Part shown: positions 15,733-16,558 of the stretch, one piece after another
How positions within the stretch are numbered: the first letter of the stretch is position 1
How the letters are laid out: the number at the start of each line of letters is the position of its first letter
From: Veillonella parvula
GTDB taxonomy: Bacteria > Bacillota > Negativicutes > Veillonellales > Veillonellaceae
Length of the DNA: 16,558 bases
Assembly (NCBI GenBank): GCA_947096075.1
Contig: CAMUQE010000028.1
Span: 1-16,558 of the forward strand
Direction: 5' to 3'
The notes under the pieces: generated by a model
Told to the model about the DNA's origin: nothing
Databases searched by the model: none
The model's input: only the letters and a program-made list of their open reading frames with translations
Position numbers and translations under genes: made by a program

Positions 15733-16497
15733 ATGGATATTAAAGAAGCTCGAAAACAAATAGATAGTATTGATTCTGTATTAGTTACGGAGTTTGAAAA
15801 ACGACTCACATTAATTAAAGAAATTGGTAAATATAAGGATGAACATCATTTGCCGCTTATTGATGAAGAACGGGATGATAGCATCGTTACTTTACATACT
15901 CAAAATTGTAAAGATCAAGTTTTAGCACCTTATGTTGAAAATTATATAAAAACTGTCGTTTCTATGAGTAATGAATTCTTGAAAGAACACATGCATAAGC
16001 ATATTTTCCTTATTGGTATGCCTGGCGCAGGTAAGACTACTGTTGGTAAAGTTCTAGCTAAAGAGTTGGGGCGAGATTTTTTTGACTTAGACCAAACGAT
16101 TCAAGACAAAGTAGGTAAATCCGTTCAAAATATCTATATTTACGATGGTAAAGATGCTTTCAGTGAATATGAATATAGTACAATCAAAGAATTAATTCAT
16201 AATAAACCATCTGTCATTGCTACAGGTGGCGGCACTGTTACCTATGATAAAACTGTTAAATTGATGAGAAATAATGGTCTTGTTGTATTCGTAAACCGCG
16301 ATGTAAATCATATTTTAGATGATTTGGATCTTGAGATTCGTCCGCTTGTAAAAGAAAGTATTGAATATATTTTTAATGTATATGAAGAACGATACCCTCT
16401 ATACGAAGCAGTGGCACATATCAAAATTGGTAACGAAGGCAGCATTACCGATGCGGTGCAAGAAATTATTGAAGCCTTGCCTAATACGGAGAAATAA
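15733..16497 (+). CDS. aroK: Chorismate mutase (AroQ) and shikimate kinase fusion
   Basis: The 254-residue protein fuses two aromatic-pathway domains. Residues 1-85 resemble AroQ-type chorismate mutase (chorismate to prephenate): R7 in EARKQID, R24, GKYK 32-35, IDEERDD 43-49. The usual Gln near the end of the last helix appears to be Leu83 by eye. Residues about 88-250 are shikimate kinase-like: P-loop GMPGAGKTT (95-103), FDLD with D118 and D120, ATGGG (163-167), lid Arg R203 and R220 in EERYPLY. At the position of the normally invariant shikimate-binding Arg (GExxFR) the sequence is GKDAFSEYE, with S144. The kinase may therefore be altered or may use another residue. Strong AAGGGGG precedes the ATG, 12 bases after ribF. 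The two non-adjacent pathway steps (fifth step and after chorismate) are joined in one chain. Confidence 0.85.
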   Translation: MDIKEARKQIDSIDSVLVTEFEKRLTLIKEIGKYKDEHHLPLIDEERDDSIVTLHTQNCKDQVLAPYVENYIKTVVSMSNEFLKEHMHKHIFLIGMPGAGKTTVGKVLAKELGRDFFDLDQTIQDKVGKSVQNIYIYDGKDAFSEYEYSTIKELIHNKPSVIATGGGTVTYDKTVKLMRNNGLVVFVNRDVNHILDDLDLEIRPLVKESIEYIFNVYEERYPLYEAVAHIKIGNEGSITDAVQEIIEALPNTEK

Positions 16498-16558
16498 TGG
16501 ACGCCATACGAGGATTTGTATACCGAACTATATATGAGAATACACAACGTACATATTG
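16497..16558 (+). CDS. Start of a further gene, possibly RecD2-like helicase (partial)
   Basis: The ATG at 16497 overlaps the preceding stop (TAATG), with GGAGA a few bases upstream, and the frame stays open to the window edge (20 codons plus 2 bases). The peptide begins MDAIRGFVYRTIYENTQRTY. A GxVxRxIYxNxxxxY pattern resembles the N-terminal OB-like segment of RecD2-type ATP-dependent helicases. Twenty residues are too few for a firm identity. Confidence 0.55.
   Translation, partial: MDAIRGFVYRTIYENTQRTY

Overview
The window is a low-GC (roughly 40%) bacterial chromosome segment with strong Shine-Dalgarno sites, tightly packed genes and a classic Gram-positive-type translation operon. Codon usage, AT richness, gene order (polA next to coaE and a small lytic transglycosylase, with no mutM between) and the style of the IF2 N-terminus suggest a Negativicute, most probably Veillonella or a close relative. 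That assignment is inference from sequence style, not from a search.

Left part (1-2977). A terminator for an unseen rightward gene is followed by two leftward genes. The first is a 730-residue protein joining a 5'-OH polynucleotide kinase, a calcineurin-type phosphatase and a T4 Rnl1-type RNA ligase, that is, a complete RNA break-repair pathway in one chain. The second is rpsT (ribosomal protein S20), whose correct start is probably UUG at 2710. rpsT has its own promoter and terminator, so the repair gene is a separate unit. A divergent intergenic region carries the rpsT and polA promoters.

Middle part (2978-7625). Rightward polA (DNA polymerase I with a degenerate proofreading domain), coaE (last step of CoA synthesis), a membrane-anchored lytic transglycosylase with its own promoter, and an overlapping gene of unknown function.

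Right part (7728-16558). A long rightward operon starts from an extended -10 promoter and a terminator-like leader hairpin: rimP, nusA, rnpM, ylxQ (L7Ae family), infB, rbfA, nrnA-type DHH phosphoesterase, truB, ribF, a chorismate mutase/shikimate kinase fusion, and the first codons of one more gene, possibly a RecD2-like helicase. Most junctions are short or overlapping. The operon links ribosome assembly (RimP, RbfA), initiation (IF2), transcription elongation/termination (NusA), RNA processing (RnpM, TruB, NrnA) and then cofactor and aromatic metabolism.

The most unusual items are the all-in-one RNA repair enzyme, the chorismate mutase/shikimate kinase fusion lacking a usually invariant shikimate-binding arginine, the hairpin in the rimP leader (possible NusA autoregulation), and a terminator-like inverted repeat inside nrnA. 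I see no tRNA, rRNA, insertion sequence, prophage or CRISPR array. No gene-free stretch exceeds 300 bases.
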